A stretch of DNA of 64,000 nt from CAYSWV01 sp964434865 (lineage in GTDB: Bacteria; Cyanobacteriota; Cyanobacteriia; Thermostichales; Thermostichaceae), in contig CAYSWV010000014.1 of the NCBI GenBank assembly GCA_964434865.1, positions 23,430-87,429 of the forward strand, given 5' to 3'. Positions 34,168-43,379 of the stretch are shown piece after piece (position 1 is the first letter of the stretch; the number at the start of each line of letters is the position of its first letter). Both the position numbers and the translations under genes were made by a program. A model generated the notes under the pieces. The model made no database searches. It saw only the letters and a list, made by a program, of their open reading frames with translations, and was not told the origin of the DNA.

Positions 34168-34824
34168 ATGACGGATCCCACACTTGAGATCAAAAACCAA
34201 CCCAATGAGTCTACAACCCCCACTCAGGTTGAAGTTTATGCCTCCAGGCAAGGAGCCGTCGATCTGGAAACAGATCTGGATAGGCTAGCTAGCCACTTGG
34301 AGCGCCACTCAGAATGGATGGAACGATGCCTTAAACCCCTCACTGTCTATGCCTTATCTGCAGACGACTACAAGTTACAGTTTTTTCAGATCAGTGGTTT
34401 AGGATTTAGCTTAGAACCTTGTTTTGGCGTGAAAGTTTGGTCTGAGCCCAATTATGTTTATTGTTTAAGATCAATACCGCTGCCAGAAGATGAAGCGTTA
34501 CCTTACACCGTTGATTGTTGGTCCTATTATCATCTTGAATCCATTGTGGAGTCAGAGGTAACTCGGGTCAACTGGAAATTAAAACTTCACATCGTGCTAG
34601 ACTTACCCAAATTTTTGCAAGCCTTACCCGATTCTATGGTTTATCAGGTTGGTGTCAGAGTTATTAACCAAGTGACTCGAACCATGACAGATCGACTAAC
34701 TCGCAACGTCTGCACTGATTATTACCAGTCCATTGGCCGCCCCAAAGGATCTTATAAGGTGGTTTATGCTAGTCCGGTTACTAATGAAGCTTTTCAAATT
34801 AATCTGGACGACCCTGATCACTGA
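34168..34824 (+). CDS. DUF1997 family protein (cyanobacterial/plastid)
   Basis: 218-residue soluble protein with the DUF1997 pattern: ASHLERHSEWMERCLKPL near the start, YKLQFFQISGLGFSLEPCF in the middle and VGVRVINQVTRTMTDRLTRN near the end. The family is restricted to cyanobacteria and plastids and has no established function. It sits nine bases before the open frame of menG, so it is likely co-transcribed with it. Confidence 0.8.
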   Translation: MTDPTLEIKNQPNESTTPTQVEVYASRQGAVDLETDLDRLASHLERHSEWMERCLKPLTVYALSADDYKLQFFQISGLGFSLEPCFGVKVWSEPNYVYCLRSIPLPEDEALPYTVDCWSYYHLESIVESEVTRVNWKLKLHIVLDLPKFLQALPDSMVYQVGVRVINQVTRTMTDRLTRNVCTDYYQSIGRPKGSYKVVYASPVTNEAFQINLDDPDH

Positions 34825-34857
34825 CTGACTATTTTGAACTTGCACTTTTCAGCCACT

Positions 34858-35577
34858 ATGCCTCTATCCACACCTCAACCTCCTGCTTATGAGATTCATG
34901 CCCTCTTTGATCGCATTGCACCCACCTACGATCAACTCAACCACCAACTTAGTTTCGGTCTACACCACGTTTGGAAAAAGATGACGGTTCGTTGGTCTCA
35001 ACCTCCTCAGGGAGGATGTGTACTCGATCTGTGCTGTGGAACGGGTGATCTGGCTCTACACCTAGCGCGAAGAGTTAGCCCTCAAGGCCAAGTCTATGGT
35101 CTCGATTTTTCAGAGCCTTTGCTACAGATTGCCCAGCAACGATCCCAACAACTGTTACCCCGACATACCTTTAAGTGGTTTGTAGGCGATGCCCTTGATC
35201 TCCCTTTTGCCGACCAGACCTTTGATGCGATCACCATGGGCTATGGGTTGAGAAATCTGAGTGATCGACTCACAGCTCTCACGGAAATGTATCGGGTGTT
35301 AAAACCTGGATCTCGAGCTAGTATTTTAGACTTTGGTAAACCCCAAGATGAGTGGGCGCAATCATTTCAGGCATGGTATCTTCAATCTGTTGTAGTACCC
35401 ACAGCCACTGCTTATGGCCTTGCCGCAGATTATGCTTATATAAGCCTCAGCTTGGAGCAGTTTCTCACTGGATCTGAGCAACTCGAACTGGCCACATCTG
35501 TAGGTTTCAAAGACTCGACATACTACCCTCTTTTCTGGGGATTAATGGGGGTTTTGGTGATCCAGAAATCAACTTGA
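34858..35577 (+). CDS. menG: UbiE/MenG-type methyltransferase (phylloquinone synthesis)
   Basis: 239-residue SAM methyltransferase of the UbiE/COQ5 family. FDRIAPTYDQLNHQLSFG at the start, motif I VLDLCCGTGDLALHLA, motif II GDALDLPFADQTFDAITMGYGLRN and the RVLKPGSRASILDFGKP segment. In cyanobacteria this enzyme methylates demethylphylloquinone, the last step to the photosystem I quinone. The open frame begins at 34834 with TTG; ATG 34858 is the better start. The stop overlaps the convergent response-regulator gene by nine bases. Confidence 0.88.
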   Translation: MPLSTPQPPAYEIHALFDRIAPTYDQLNHQLSFGLHHVWKKMTVRWSQPPQGGCVLDLCCGTGDLALHLARRVSPQGQVYGLDFSEPLLQIAQQRSQQLLPRHTFKWFVGDALDLPFADQTFDAITMGYGLRNLSDRLTALTEMYRVLKPGSRASILDFGKPQDEWAQSFQAWYLQSVVVPTATAYGLAADYAYISLSLEQFLTGSEQLELATSVGFKDSTYYPLFWGLMGVLVIQKST

Positions 35578-36372
35578 TGTGACAGCTTTTGAAGTTGCGA
35601 GAGTCGTTTTGTGTGGAGTTGCCGTATGATTGGCTGCTTTTAAGGGTGTCGGTTGGGATGATAGCGTTATCGCTGAAGTTTCAGTTTCAGATGGCCCTGG
35701 ACCAAAGCAATAGCCTACATTTCGAATGGTTTGAATCAGGTGGGGTTGACGTGGATCGGCCTCAATCTTTTTGCGCAAAGAGAGAATATGAGTATCGACT
35801 GTACGCGGATTATCAATAGCTTCTGGCCAGGCTCGTTCTAAGAGTTCTGTCCTTGACAATGGAGATCCTTGGGCTTGCACTAAAACAAACAAGAGACTAA
35901 ATTCTTGAGGGGTGAGTTCAATGGCTTGGTTAGCTACAGTAACTCGACGTTGCACTAGATCGATTCTTAAATCATCGTATTGTAAGTAGGTAGGGGGAAC
36001 ACTGCGATGCAGCCGGCGGGCAAGTGTTTGAACTCGAGAACTCAACATCCTCATACTCAAGGGTTTAGTGATATAGTCATCAGCCCCTGCTTCCAAGCCT
36101 GCAACAATATCAGATTCTGAAGCCTGACTCGATAATATTAAAATCAGAAGATCAAACTGCTGATAGATCCAAGTGCAAAAATTAAGACCTGCTGTTGTCG
36201 AGAAATCTGTATCCAATACAACTAAATGGATACTCTGATGGCTAAGTAAACCTTTGGCAGTCACCACATCAGCAGCTGTTAAGACATGATGGCCAAGCTG
36301 TTGTAAATGCCATGCTAGCAACGAACATAAATGGGGATTTTCTTCTAGAAGTAGAATACTCAGTCCGCGCAC
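35569..36372 (-). CDS. OmpR/PhoB-type response regulator
   Basis: 267 residues. The receiver domain has the acidic pair Glu10-Glu11, phosphoacceptor Asp54 (VVLDTDF) and Lys103 (TKP). The C-terminal winged helix has the usual ELTPQEFSLLFVL, ELLERAW and VDTHILSLRKKIE...TIRNVGYCF. A 40-residue Ser/Thr-rich tail follows, longer than usual. No histidine kinase lies beside it, so it is an orphan regulator. AGGAGG stands four bases before a GTG start at 36372. Resembles orphan regulators of cyanobacteria such as NblR/RpaB, but not assigned. Confidence 0.85.
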   Translation of the reverse strand: MRGLSILLLEENPHLCSLLAWHLQQLGHHVLTAADVVTAKGLLSHQSIHLVVLDTDFSTTAGLNFCTWIYQQFDLLILILSSQASESDIVAGLEAGADDYITKPLSMRMLSSRVQTLARRLHRSVPPTYLQYDDLRIDLVQRRVTVANQAIELTPQEFSLLFVLVQAQGSPLSRTELLERAWPEAIDNPRTVDTHILSLRKKIEADPRQPHLIQTIRNVGYCFGPGPSETETSAITLSSQPTPLKAANHTATPHKTTLATSKAVTSS

Positions 36373-36982
36373 ACTGCCTCCTGCATGACATCGATCAACT
36401 CAGATCGTAGAGATCTGTCAAGTAAACTAGAACACATTTCAGAGATAGCAAGAGAAAAGTGCTCCAACTGCTGTGCTGTTTATCGCAAAACATCATAGTC
36501 GATTTAGCCCTCAATAGGTCAAGGTAGCGGGGAGACTCTATAACTCAATCCCAAATTTACCCGTTCAAGGTCATTTTTGCGACTCAAGCTCCCTTACTAA
36601 GAAACACTAAACTTCAGGCTATATCAACCCCAAACCTCAAGCTAAGCCTTACATTAAGACAGGTTAATCATTTCTTTAGAAGACCTTAGTCATCTAGATC
36701 GTTTTGTTGAATAGTCCTACCTTGAATAGTCTTAGTGAGTGTTGAATTTTTGTGATCTGTCTTGGATTAGATCTGTGATTCAAAATGAGCAAACTTAAAG
36801 CCCCAATAGATTTAATAGATGAGCTTCCTGTAGTCTCATTACATGGTCTGGACACAATGGCTTCAATGTGCTTTAAGGAATTTCTAATACTTTTAAGTTA
36901 GTCTACTCTTCAACTCATTGCTAAAACTGCTCGTGCAATTCTTCATGTCGTAAACTAACTGCCACTAACTTTTGGTATGATG
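36373..36982. other. Long intergenic region of 610 bp
   Basis: Between the response regulator and tRNA-Lys, holding the regulator's promoter. Contains a tandem duplication TTGAATAGTC at 36707-36716 and 36722-36731 (period 15). No gene, terminator or RNA was recognised. Confidence 0.5.
36707..36736. repeat. 15-bp tandem duplication
   Basis: TTGAATAGTCCTACC (36707-36721) followed by TTGAATAGTCTTAGT (36722-36736), first 10 bases identical. Confidence 0.8.
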
Positions 36983-37054
36983 TGGGTCGGCAGGGATTCG
37001 AACCCTGGACCAATCGGTTAAAAGCCGAATGCTCTACCGCTGAGCTACCGACCC
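36983..37054 (-). tRNA. tRNA-Lys (TTT)
   Basis: On the minus strand: acceptor stem GGGTCGG/CCGACCC, discriminator A, T-loop GGTTCGAATCC and anticodon TTT in the loop CTTTTAA. 72 bases; CCA not encoded. Confidence 0.95.
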
Positions 37055-37093
37055 CTATGATGCTGAACCTGCAAGCTTTGATCAAGATTTAAG

Positions 37094-37135
37094 CTGACTG
37101 AGCTTTACTGACTAAGCCTTACTGACTAAGCTTAA
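37094..37135. repeat. 14-bp tandem triplet
   Basis: Three adjacent 14-bp units between tRNA-Lys and the antiporter gene: CTGACTGAGCTTTA (37094-37107), CTGACTAAGCCTTA (37108-37121) and CTGACTAAGCTTAA (37122-37135). Confidence 0.9.
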
Positions 37136-37176
37136 CGATCATAGCAGGACTTTACAGAAATGGCTAGAGTTTCCCA

Positions 37177-39174
37177 TCAGGGATCAATCCGCAATAGGTG
37201 TTCAAAGGCTTGGCGTTCCTCAGGATTCCCAATCACAAATAAGCGGTCACCATCTTTAAAGATCACCTCTGGTCCAGGATAAGCAAAGGTTTGGCCTCCC
37301 CGCCGAATTTCCATAATGGTGGCTCCCGTTAATCGGCGAATATTCGCTTCTCCTAGAGTGGATCCTTCTAATGGTGATCCTGTTTTAAGTTGATACCATC
37401 GACCTTCCAGACCTTCTATAGCTCTAGAGGGAGGAGAGATAACGTCATGATTGATGGTCTCTGGCATGAGGGGTAAGTACCGTCTCAATCGAAAACTATC
37501 AATCACTTGTCGGACCTTACCTGTCGGACTTCCCAGCCCAATTAGCATATGAGATCCCATTTCAAGTGAAGCTTCAAATTCTGGTTGCACAACTTCTCGA
37601 GCTCCCAGTTGGTATAACACATCGATTTCTTTGTTCTCATGAGCTCGCACCGTGATGTCTAAATCAGGAGACTGACTCAACGCCCGTTTCAACGTTAGTC
37701 GAGACGCCACTGGATCGGGTAAAGCAATAGCCATTGCCTTAGCGGTCTTGATATACGCTTTTTCCAATACCAAGTCACTGGACGCATCACCAAACACGTA
37801 AGGAATCTGAATATTGCGTATTGGCTGGATCATCGCTTCATTATTATCAATGACTAAAACTTGATTACCTTGTGAAAGTAGTAGCCGCACCAAAGTTTGC
37901 CCCACTCGACCAAAGCCAGCCACCACAACATGATCGGATAAGCCGGGGGACACTTGAAAGGAATGGGCTGTTCTATCTCGGAGCCAAGATTTTAACCAGG
38001 GTATTGTTTGTAATTGGTCTGAGATCAAGGGCGAGGCTCTCAAGGTAAACGGGGTTAGCACCAAAGTAACGGCTGTTGTACCCACAGTTAGCCCATATAG
38101 TTCTGGTGAAAACAGGCCCAAATCCTGGGCAACCCCAGCCAAAACAAAGGAAAACTCACCAATCTGATTGATCCCTAACCCAACTATTAAGGCTGTCTTC
38201 AAAGGAAAGCCTAGTAGGGCAACGATTGGGGTTGTAATGATCGCTTTTCCTAACATGACAACAGCCACAAATCCAACCAAAATGGGTGCATTTTCAAATA
38301 AAAAGACCGGGTTGATTAAGGTTCCAATTGAGGCAAAGAAGAGGGTAGCAAACACATCCCGCATAGGTAGCACTCGATCTAAAGCATGATCGGAGTAGTC
38401 GACTTGAGAAATCATTAAGCCAGCCACAAAGGCTCCCATCTCGATTCCAAGGCCAATCCAAGCGCTTACTAAAGCCACACCCAAACAGATGGAAAAGACA
38501 CAAACAATAAATAACTCTTGTGATCCCGTTTGAGCAATTCGTTGCATCAGGGGTGGAATCACCCAGTAGCCAGCCGCTAAGGCCCCCACCATAAATATGC
38601 CCGCTCGTGCGACTGCTTCTAGTAAGGCAAAGCCTAATTGATCGGGAGATTCTGTGAGAGCGGGTAAGACAGCTAACATCAGGCCTAATCCCAAGTCTTG
38701 CACAATTAAGATGGCGAGCATGGCTTGACCTTGAGCTGTCTGAACTTCATTTCGCTCGATCAAACTTTTTAAAACCACCGCTGTTGAAGATAAGGATAAA
38801 ACAGACCCTAGAAAGAGAGCTTGCGGGATGGTATCAACCCAACCCACTAGATAAGGGAGTCCTCCTCCTAACAGGATCGTCAACATCACCTGCAACGATC
38901 CCCCTCCTAAGGCAATGCGGCGCACCCGAATCAGATCAGCTAGCGAAAACTCAATACCTAATGCAAATAGCAGCAGGGCTACCCCAATCTCGGCCAAGGT
39001 TTGAATATCACTTTCACTGTCAATGAGCTTGAAACCGGCTGGCCCTACAATCATGCCCCCCAGCAAGTAACCCACCAGCACAGGCTGTCCTAAGCGATTA
39101 GCCAGATAGCCCCCGAGTGAGGCTGAACCTAGCACCGCAACCATATCAATCATCAATTTGAGTTCTGTTGCCAT
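37177..39174 (-). CDS. CPA2-type cation/proton antiporter with TrkA domains (KefB-like)
   Basis: 665 residues. About twelve membrane helices (residues 1-400) with GYLLGGMIVGPAG and LLLFALGIEFSL typical of the CPA2 family, then a RCK/TrkA-N domain (VVVAGFGRVGQTLVRLLL, about 415) that binds NAD(H)/nucleotides, and a TrkA-C domain at the end. Such proteins exchange K+ or Na+ for protons and control ion balance or turgor. With the BCCT carrier it suggests active osmotic control (inference). Monocistronic. Confidence 0.9.
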   Translation of the reverse strand: MATELKLMIDMVAVLGSASLGGYLANRLGQPVLVGYLLGGMIVGPAGFKLIDSESDIQTLAEIGVALLLFALGIEFSLADLIRVRRIALGGGSLQVMLTILLGGGLPYLVGWVDTIPQALFLGSVLSLSSTAVVLKSLIERNEVQTAQGQAMLAILIVQDLGLGLMLAVLPALTESPDQLGFALLEAVARAGIFMVGALAAGYWVIPPLMQRIAQTGSQELFIVCVFSICLGVALVSAWIGLGIEMGAFVAGLMISQVDYSDHALDRVLPMRDVFATLFFASIGTLINPVFLFENAPILVGFVAVVMLGKAIITTPIVALLGFPLKTALIVGLGINQIGEFSFVLAGVAQDLGLFSPELYGLTVGTTAVTLVLTPFTLRASPLISDQLQTIPWLKSWLRDRTAHSFQVSPGLSDHVVVAGFGRVGQTLVRLLLSQGNQVLVIDNNEAMIQPIRNIQIPYVFGDASSDLVLEKAYIKTAKAMAIALPDPVASRLTLKRALSQSPDLDITVRAHENKEIDVLYQLGAREVVQPEFEASLEMGSHMLIGLGSPTGKVRQVIDSFRLRRYLPLMPETINHDVISPPSRAIEGLEGRWYQLKTGSPLEGSTLGEANIRRLTGATIMEIRRGGQTFAYPGPEVIFKDGDRLFVIGNPEERQAFEHLLRIDP

Positions 39175-39312
39175 GCTGATTACCGTAATGCCTGAGGTTA
39201 ATCCTACTGGGATCTAGATCGTTTAACAGTGATACATAAACGGAAGCCTGGATTTTGAGTGGCCTGCACAGGGCTTAACAGATCATCACTGGGCTAAGCT
39301 AAGCCGAGGTAG

Positions 39313-40302
39313 ATGTTATTGGTGATAGACCCGATGTCGGATCAGTCCTCTTCCCGTCGATATGCGGTTGTTGGTACTGGAGCTCTTGGTGGTTACTATG
39401 GCGCTTGTCTCCAGCGAGCTGGTTTTGATGTCCATTTTTTGTTAAATCGCGACTATGAAGTAGTGGCCCAACAGGGTCTAATCATTCAATCTATTCAGGG
39501 AGACTTCAAACTACCACAGGTTCAAGCCTATCCAACAACTGAAGCGATGCCGTCCTGTGATGTTATTTTAATTGCATTAAAAGCTGTTCATAATGCTGTC
39601 TTACCAGCTATCTTACCGCCGTTACTCCAACCTCAGTCTATTGTCCTAGTTTTGCAAAACGGGTTGGGCGGTGAGCAGTATGTAGCCAGTTTGATTGGAT
39701 CAGAGCGAGTTATGGGAGGCCTCTGTTTTATCAGCTCCAATAAAATAGGTCCTGGCCACATTCACCATCTTGATTATGGGTTGATCAATCTAGCCGATTA
39801 TGGAGATGGCTACCAAGCTCAAGGCCTTACCCATCCCATGCAAATGATCGCCTCTGACTTTGAAGCAGCTGGAATTCCAGTTCAATTATCTCCAGATTTG
39901 TTTTCAGCCCGATGGCAAAAGTTAGTTTGGAATATACCCTTTAATGGGTTGTCAGTTATTTTGAATGCTACCACCGATCAGATGATGTCTAATCCAATGA
40001 CTCGCAGCTTAATTGAAGCAGTGATGCAAGAGGTGGCTCATGCTGCTGTTGGGTGTGGAGCTATCGTACCTGATACGGTGATACCTGATCTACTCGTTAA
40101 GACTGAACAGATGGTCTCTTATCGAACTAGTATGAAAATTGACTACGAGTTAGGTCGTCCTCTAGAAGTAGAGGCTATTTTAGGTTTTCCACTCAAAATT
40201 GCTCATCAACAGGGTATCAGTTTGCCTCGAATTCAAACACTTTACCATCTACTCAGTTACCTCGACTCATCCAACCGCAGATCTCATCCTCATTCCACCT
40301 AG
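39313..40302 (+). CDS. 2-dehydropantoate 2-reductase family (PanE-like) protein
   Basis: 329 residues with a Rossmann start (VVGTGALGGYYGACLQRAG) and the C-terminal helical domain containing WQKLVWNIPFNGLSVI and YRTSMKIDYELGRPLEVEAI, both typical of PanE. The true enzyme reduces 2-dehydropantoate to pantoate with NADPH (pantothenate/CoA pathway). Cyanobacteria carry several members of this family, so a different oxo-acid substrate is possible. GAGG precedes ATG 39313; ATG 39334 (MSDQSS) is an alternative start. Confidence 0.78.
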   Translation: MLLVIDPMSDQSSSRRYAVVGTGALGGYYGACLQRAGFDVHFLLNRDYEVVAQQGLIIQSIQGDFKLPQVQAYPTTEAMPSCDVILIALKAVHNAVLPAILPPLLQPQSIVLVLQNGLGGEQYVASLIGSERVMGGLCFISSNKIGPGHIHHLDYGLINLADYGDGYQAQGLTHPMQMIASDFEAAGIPVQLSPDLFSARWQKLVWNIPFNGLSVILNATTDQMMSNPMTRSLIEAVMQEVAHAAVGCGAIVPDTVIPDLLVKTEQMVSYRTSMKIDYELGRPLEVEAILGFPLKIAHQQGISLPRIQTLYHLLSYLDSSNRRSHPHST

Positions 40303-40325
40303 CTCTTAAGAGTGCTCTCACCATC

Positions 40326-40351
40326 AGATCACACTCTAAGATCACACCCTA
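40326..40351. repeat. 13-bp tandem duplication
   Basis: AGATCACACTCTA (40326-40338) and AGATCACACCCTA (40339-40351), followed by further partial AGATCA copies, between two convergent genes. Confidence 0.88.
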
Positions 40352-40363
40352 AGATCAAAAAGA

Positions 40364-41992
40364 TCACTCTGCATAAAAGGAAAACTTTGGCATTACCAGA
40401 GGACCTAGCCCCATGGCTTCTGGTGCAACCAATTGCATAGAATAGATGGCTAGCATATGTCGTAACTGAATCTCACGGTGTTTAGCCGTTACACCCATAG
40501 CCACTACAAGGCCACAAACACCACGAGTGGATTGGCAGTGTTCTTCCCAATGGTGTTGGACAGTTTTTTCAGGAACATCATCAATCAAATGGAGATCCCC
40601 ATTGCCTGTTTGCAGAATTTGCAGATAAGAATGATGACCGGTGACAGGATCAAAGCGGAGATTAAAACAAAAATAGAGTGGATTACCACTTTGTTGTAAG
40701 GTTGAAATCAACGTTTTGGCCTTAGGTCGTGACGTTTGCACAATCAGCACCGGTAACCCGTTACTTGCTTGAGTTAGCTCTGGGTTATTCAAGTCAGCAG
40801 GAGTTAGATCAAAATAACGCCCCTGTTGTTTAAGGAGTTCTAGAGTCTCCCACGGGAGTGTAGTCAGTTGTAAAAAGGCTCCTTCAGGGATCAAATCATC
40901 ATTGAGAATTACATCAGGACCTTGCAGATCCTGGCTATCTGTGAGTCCTATGTCATCTTCAAACTCTTCTTCGAATTCAGCTGCAATTGTAGGTAACGTC
41001 TTAACAGTGGCGGAGATGGTGGGACGGTGCTCATGGCTTGATGTCTGAGGGTTAGGAATGCGATAACGACTGGTTTTCTTGGTAAAAGACGTATCCAGTT
41101 GTGTCTGATGCTGTTGAAAAAAACGGTGCAGAGCTTCTAACGCAACTATCAACACGACGACTTCTTCTTCATGCAGATGGGTTCTAAACCCTTCTAGGGG
41201 ATGGATCAAACCAAATGAGGGTGCTGTGGGTCCCTCCCAAGCTTCATCATCTGGATCGAGAGGGCCAAACGTAATGTAGAAACAATCCTGATTAAAAAAA
41301 GCTCCTTCTATATTCTCTTTATCTTCGTCAAGGACCTGTTGCCGGAATTGTTTGAGAGACTCTAATGATCGATATAATAGAACCCCAAATTCCATTCCTA
41401 GCATACCCATGACAGAGGTATACAAGGGTCCCACATCCCAGTGATCAATCGTTACTTCAATGATTTGGTGATCAGCTAAGTAGGTCCAAGGAGCATCATT
41501 CCAAATAGACATGGCTTTAGTTTCAAGGGTTTCAGCATAAGCCTCTGGCAAGCTGGGACCTCTGCGAGCTATCATTTCAGCAATACTTTGATAGATTTCA
41601 TCTATAAAGGGCAAATCAGCTTGAAACTCAACTTTGATATCTAAATCTTGCAGCACCCCTCGCAGGTAAAACTGGAGCTGTCGATCTCGGACTACAATTT
41701 TCTGAGGGCGAGCAGGCCTCGTATGGTTTGCATCGTGGGGAGATTCCATAGCCTGTAACAAGGTTCTGACTGTAGCCTCAATACCGGAATGCTCTGGCAC
41801 AATGTCGATAGCTCGGACAATGGCTTGGGAGCGGTCCACCCATAGAATGCAAGATCCTCCTTCCTGAGCATCTAGAGGAGAGACTCCAGCTTTTAGACCC
41901 GCACTCAGGGTCCGTTGGTCGCCTTCCCAGACCGATGCGATTTGGGGGAGGTTCTGTAGTCTGCGGCGAGTGGTTGTGGTCAATTGAGACAT
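40364..41992 (-). CDS. Cyanobacterial protein of unknown function (possibly DUF6930)
   Basis: 542-residue soluble protein, rich in acidic and hydrophobic residues. The first 310 residues (WVDRSQAIVRAIDIVPEHSG, VEFQADLPFIDEIYQSIAEM, FGLIHPLEGFRTHLHEEE) form a regular alpha/beta domain, and the last 180 form a second one; a Ser/Thr-rich linker (about residues 310-345) separates them. It resembles a family of unknown function common in cyanobacteria; no catalytic motif is apparent. Monocistronic and convergent with the PanE-like gene. Confidence 0.6.
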   Translation of the reverse strand: MSQLTTTTRRRLQNLPQIASVWEGDQRTLSAGLKAGVSPLDAQEGGSCILWVDRSQAIVRAIDIVPEHSGIEATVRTLLQAMESPHDANHTRPARPQKIVVRDRQLQFYLRGVLQDLDIKVEFQADLPFIDEIYQSIAEMIARRGPSLPEAYAETLETKAMSIWNDAPWTYLADHQIIEVTIDHWDVGPLYTSVMGMLGMEFGVLLYRSLESLKQFRQQVLDEDKENIEGAFFNQDCFYITFGPLDPDDEAWEGPTAPSFGLIHPLEGFRTHLHEEEVVVLIVALEALHRFFQQHQTQLDTSFTKKTSRYRIPNPQTSSHEHRPTISATVKTLPTIAAEFEEEFEDDIGLTDSQDLQGPDVILNDDLIPEGAFLQLTTLPWETLELLKQQGRYFDLTPADLNNPELTQASNGLPVLIVQTSRPKAKTLISTLQQSGNPLYFCFNLRFDPVTGHHSYLQILQTGNGDLHLIDDVPEKTVQHHWEEHCQSTRGVCGLVVAMGVTAKHREIQLRHMLAIYSMQLVAPEAMGLGPLVMPKFSFYAE

Positions 41993-42189
41993 AAATCACA
42001 GTCATTGGAGGAGGAGCTATGCCCATGTGGACATACCTTTAGCCATCTTATACCTTCCGATATCCTACTTAACTCATAGCACGGCGTCTAACTTCGCTCG
42101 AGATCAGCTAATGAGGATCAGTCGGTTCTTTAAAAAAGCCTTAATCAAGAAGAGCTTGAAAGGGTAAGGATCTTAGCTAGGATGGAGCA

Positions 42190-43023
42190 TCAAGTATCTG
42201 TGCTGACAGGTTTCATATCAACTTGGAGTGGATCAAAGAATTTATCAAATAAAGTATTGTCATCATAGATAGCCCCAGCAAAATTGGCATCATGCAGTTG
42301 AGCTTTACACAAATTAGCGCCTCTCAAATCAGCTCCCATCAGATTAGCCCCAGTTAAATCAGCACCTAAGAGATCAGCTTTAACTAAAACCACATGATTG
42401 AGATCCGCTTTGTTTAAATTTGTTTTTTCAAGCCGCGCCTTTCCTAAGTTGGCCCGACTGAGATCAGATTTACTAAGATTCGCTTGACTCAAGATCGCTC
42501 CCCGCAGATCAGCTCCGATCAATCTGGAGCTATCCATGTTAACACGACGCAGATCAGCTCCAACCAACATAGCTTCGATTAAGTCTGTTGCATTCAGATC
42601 TGAATCTGTCAGTTTTGCCAGTCTTAGATCAGCTTCCTGCAAATTAGCTCGAATCAAGGTGCAGTTGCGCAAATTGGCTCGATACAGCACAGCCTTTTGA
42701 AGACTAGCTTTACTAAGATGGCCATCTGTCAAGGTAGCTGCAAATAAATCAGCTTGATTCAGATCTGCCCCAATTAGATAGACACCAGTTAAGTTAGCGG
42801 CTGTTAAGTAGGCTCGACTTAGCTTACTCTGACTCAAGATAGCTTGGCTTAGGTTACAACCACTGAGGTTAGCTTCTGTTAGCTGAATACCGGGTAGGTC
42901 AGCTTCGCTTAAGTTCGCTTCACTGAGTTGGATCCCGTTGAAGTCTCGTTCACCGGCTTGGTAGCGTTCAAGCAACGTATAGCTTTGGACGGTCCCATTG
43001 CCTTGCAGACTAGCCTCTGACAT
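42190..43023 (-). CDS. Pentapeptide-repeat protein
   Basis: 277 residues. After a short start (LLERYQAGERDFNG, a common lead-in) the rest consists of about 40 A(D/N)LxX pentapeptides, for example ANLSGCNLSQ and ADLRGANLCK, which fold into a right-handed square beta-helix. Cytoplasmic, no signal peptide. HetL-type regulators and DNA-gyrase-inhibiting proteins have this fold, but the function cannot be inferred. ATG 43023 follows GAGG at the right spacing, so it is preferred over ATG 43035. Confidence 0.85.
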   Translation of the reverse strand: MSEASLQGNGTVQSYTLLERYQAGERDFNGIQLSEANLSEADLPGIQLTEANLSGCNLSQAILSQSKLSRAYLTAANLTGVYLIGADLNQADLFAATLTDGHLSKASLQKAVLYRANLRNCTLIRANLQEADLRLAKLTDSDLNATDLIEAMLVGADLRRVNMDSSRLIGADLRGAILSQANLSKSDLSRANLGKARLEKTNLNKADLNHVVLVKADLLGADLTGANLMGADLRGANLCKAQLHDANFAGAIYDDNTLFDKFFDPLQVDMKPVSTDT

Positions 43024-43193
43024 CACTAACCTCATGCTATCTTTTACCTAGCCTTATGTGATCTAGATAGTCGAGTACTGCTTAATTCTACCTAACAGGC
43101 CAATCAACAGGATAACGGTTAGACCCATTCACGCATCTACCGACACAACTTAAGTGTTTCAGCGCAAGATAGGGTAGTGGGAAGTTAGATACT

Positions 43194-43223
43194 ATAGATG
43201 CAAGTTAAATAGATACAAGTTAA
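43194..43223. repeat. 15-bp tandem duplication
   Basis: ATAGATGCAAGTTAA followed directly by ATAGATACAAGTTAA, one mismatch, 185 bp upstream of the diguanylate cyclase start. Confidence 0.92.
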
Positions 43224-43300
43224 GTGTTATAAACTGATTTTCAACCCTTCAGGTAGCCTGCTGGTTCCTCAGTCCTTTAAAGATTTACTATCTCCTTAGA

Positions 43301-43324
43301 TCGTCAAATCGTCAGATCGTCATA
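43301..43324. repeat. 8-bp tandem triplet
   Basis: TCGTCAAA, TCGTCAGA, TCGTCATA in succession, 56 bp before the diguanylate cyclase start. Confidence 0.92.
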
Positions 43325-43379
43325 GCAACGATGAAATGCGCTCATGATCTTAGATGTATCCAAAGCACTTGGAGTGAGT

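Larger units (their letters stand above)
43024..43379. other. Divergent intergenic region of 356 bp
   Basis: Between the pentapeptide gene and the FHA-GGDEF gene. It contains two tandem duplications: ATAGATGCAAGTTAA at 43194-43208 with a one-mismatch copy at 43209-43223, and three 8-bp units TCGTCAAA/TCGTCAGA/TCGTCATA at 43301-43324. Confidence 0.7.

Noticed and set aside
42250..42960. Regular periodic pattern that looks like DNA repeats
   Set aside because: It is coding: the period is 15 bases and translates into pentapeptide repeats.
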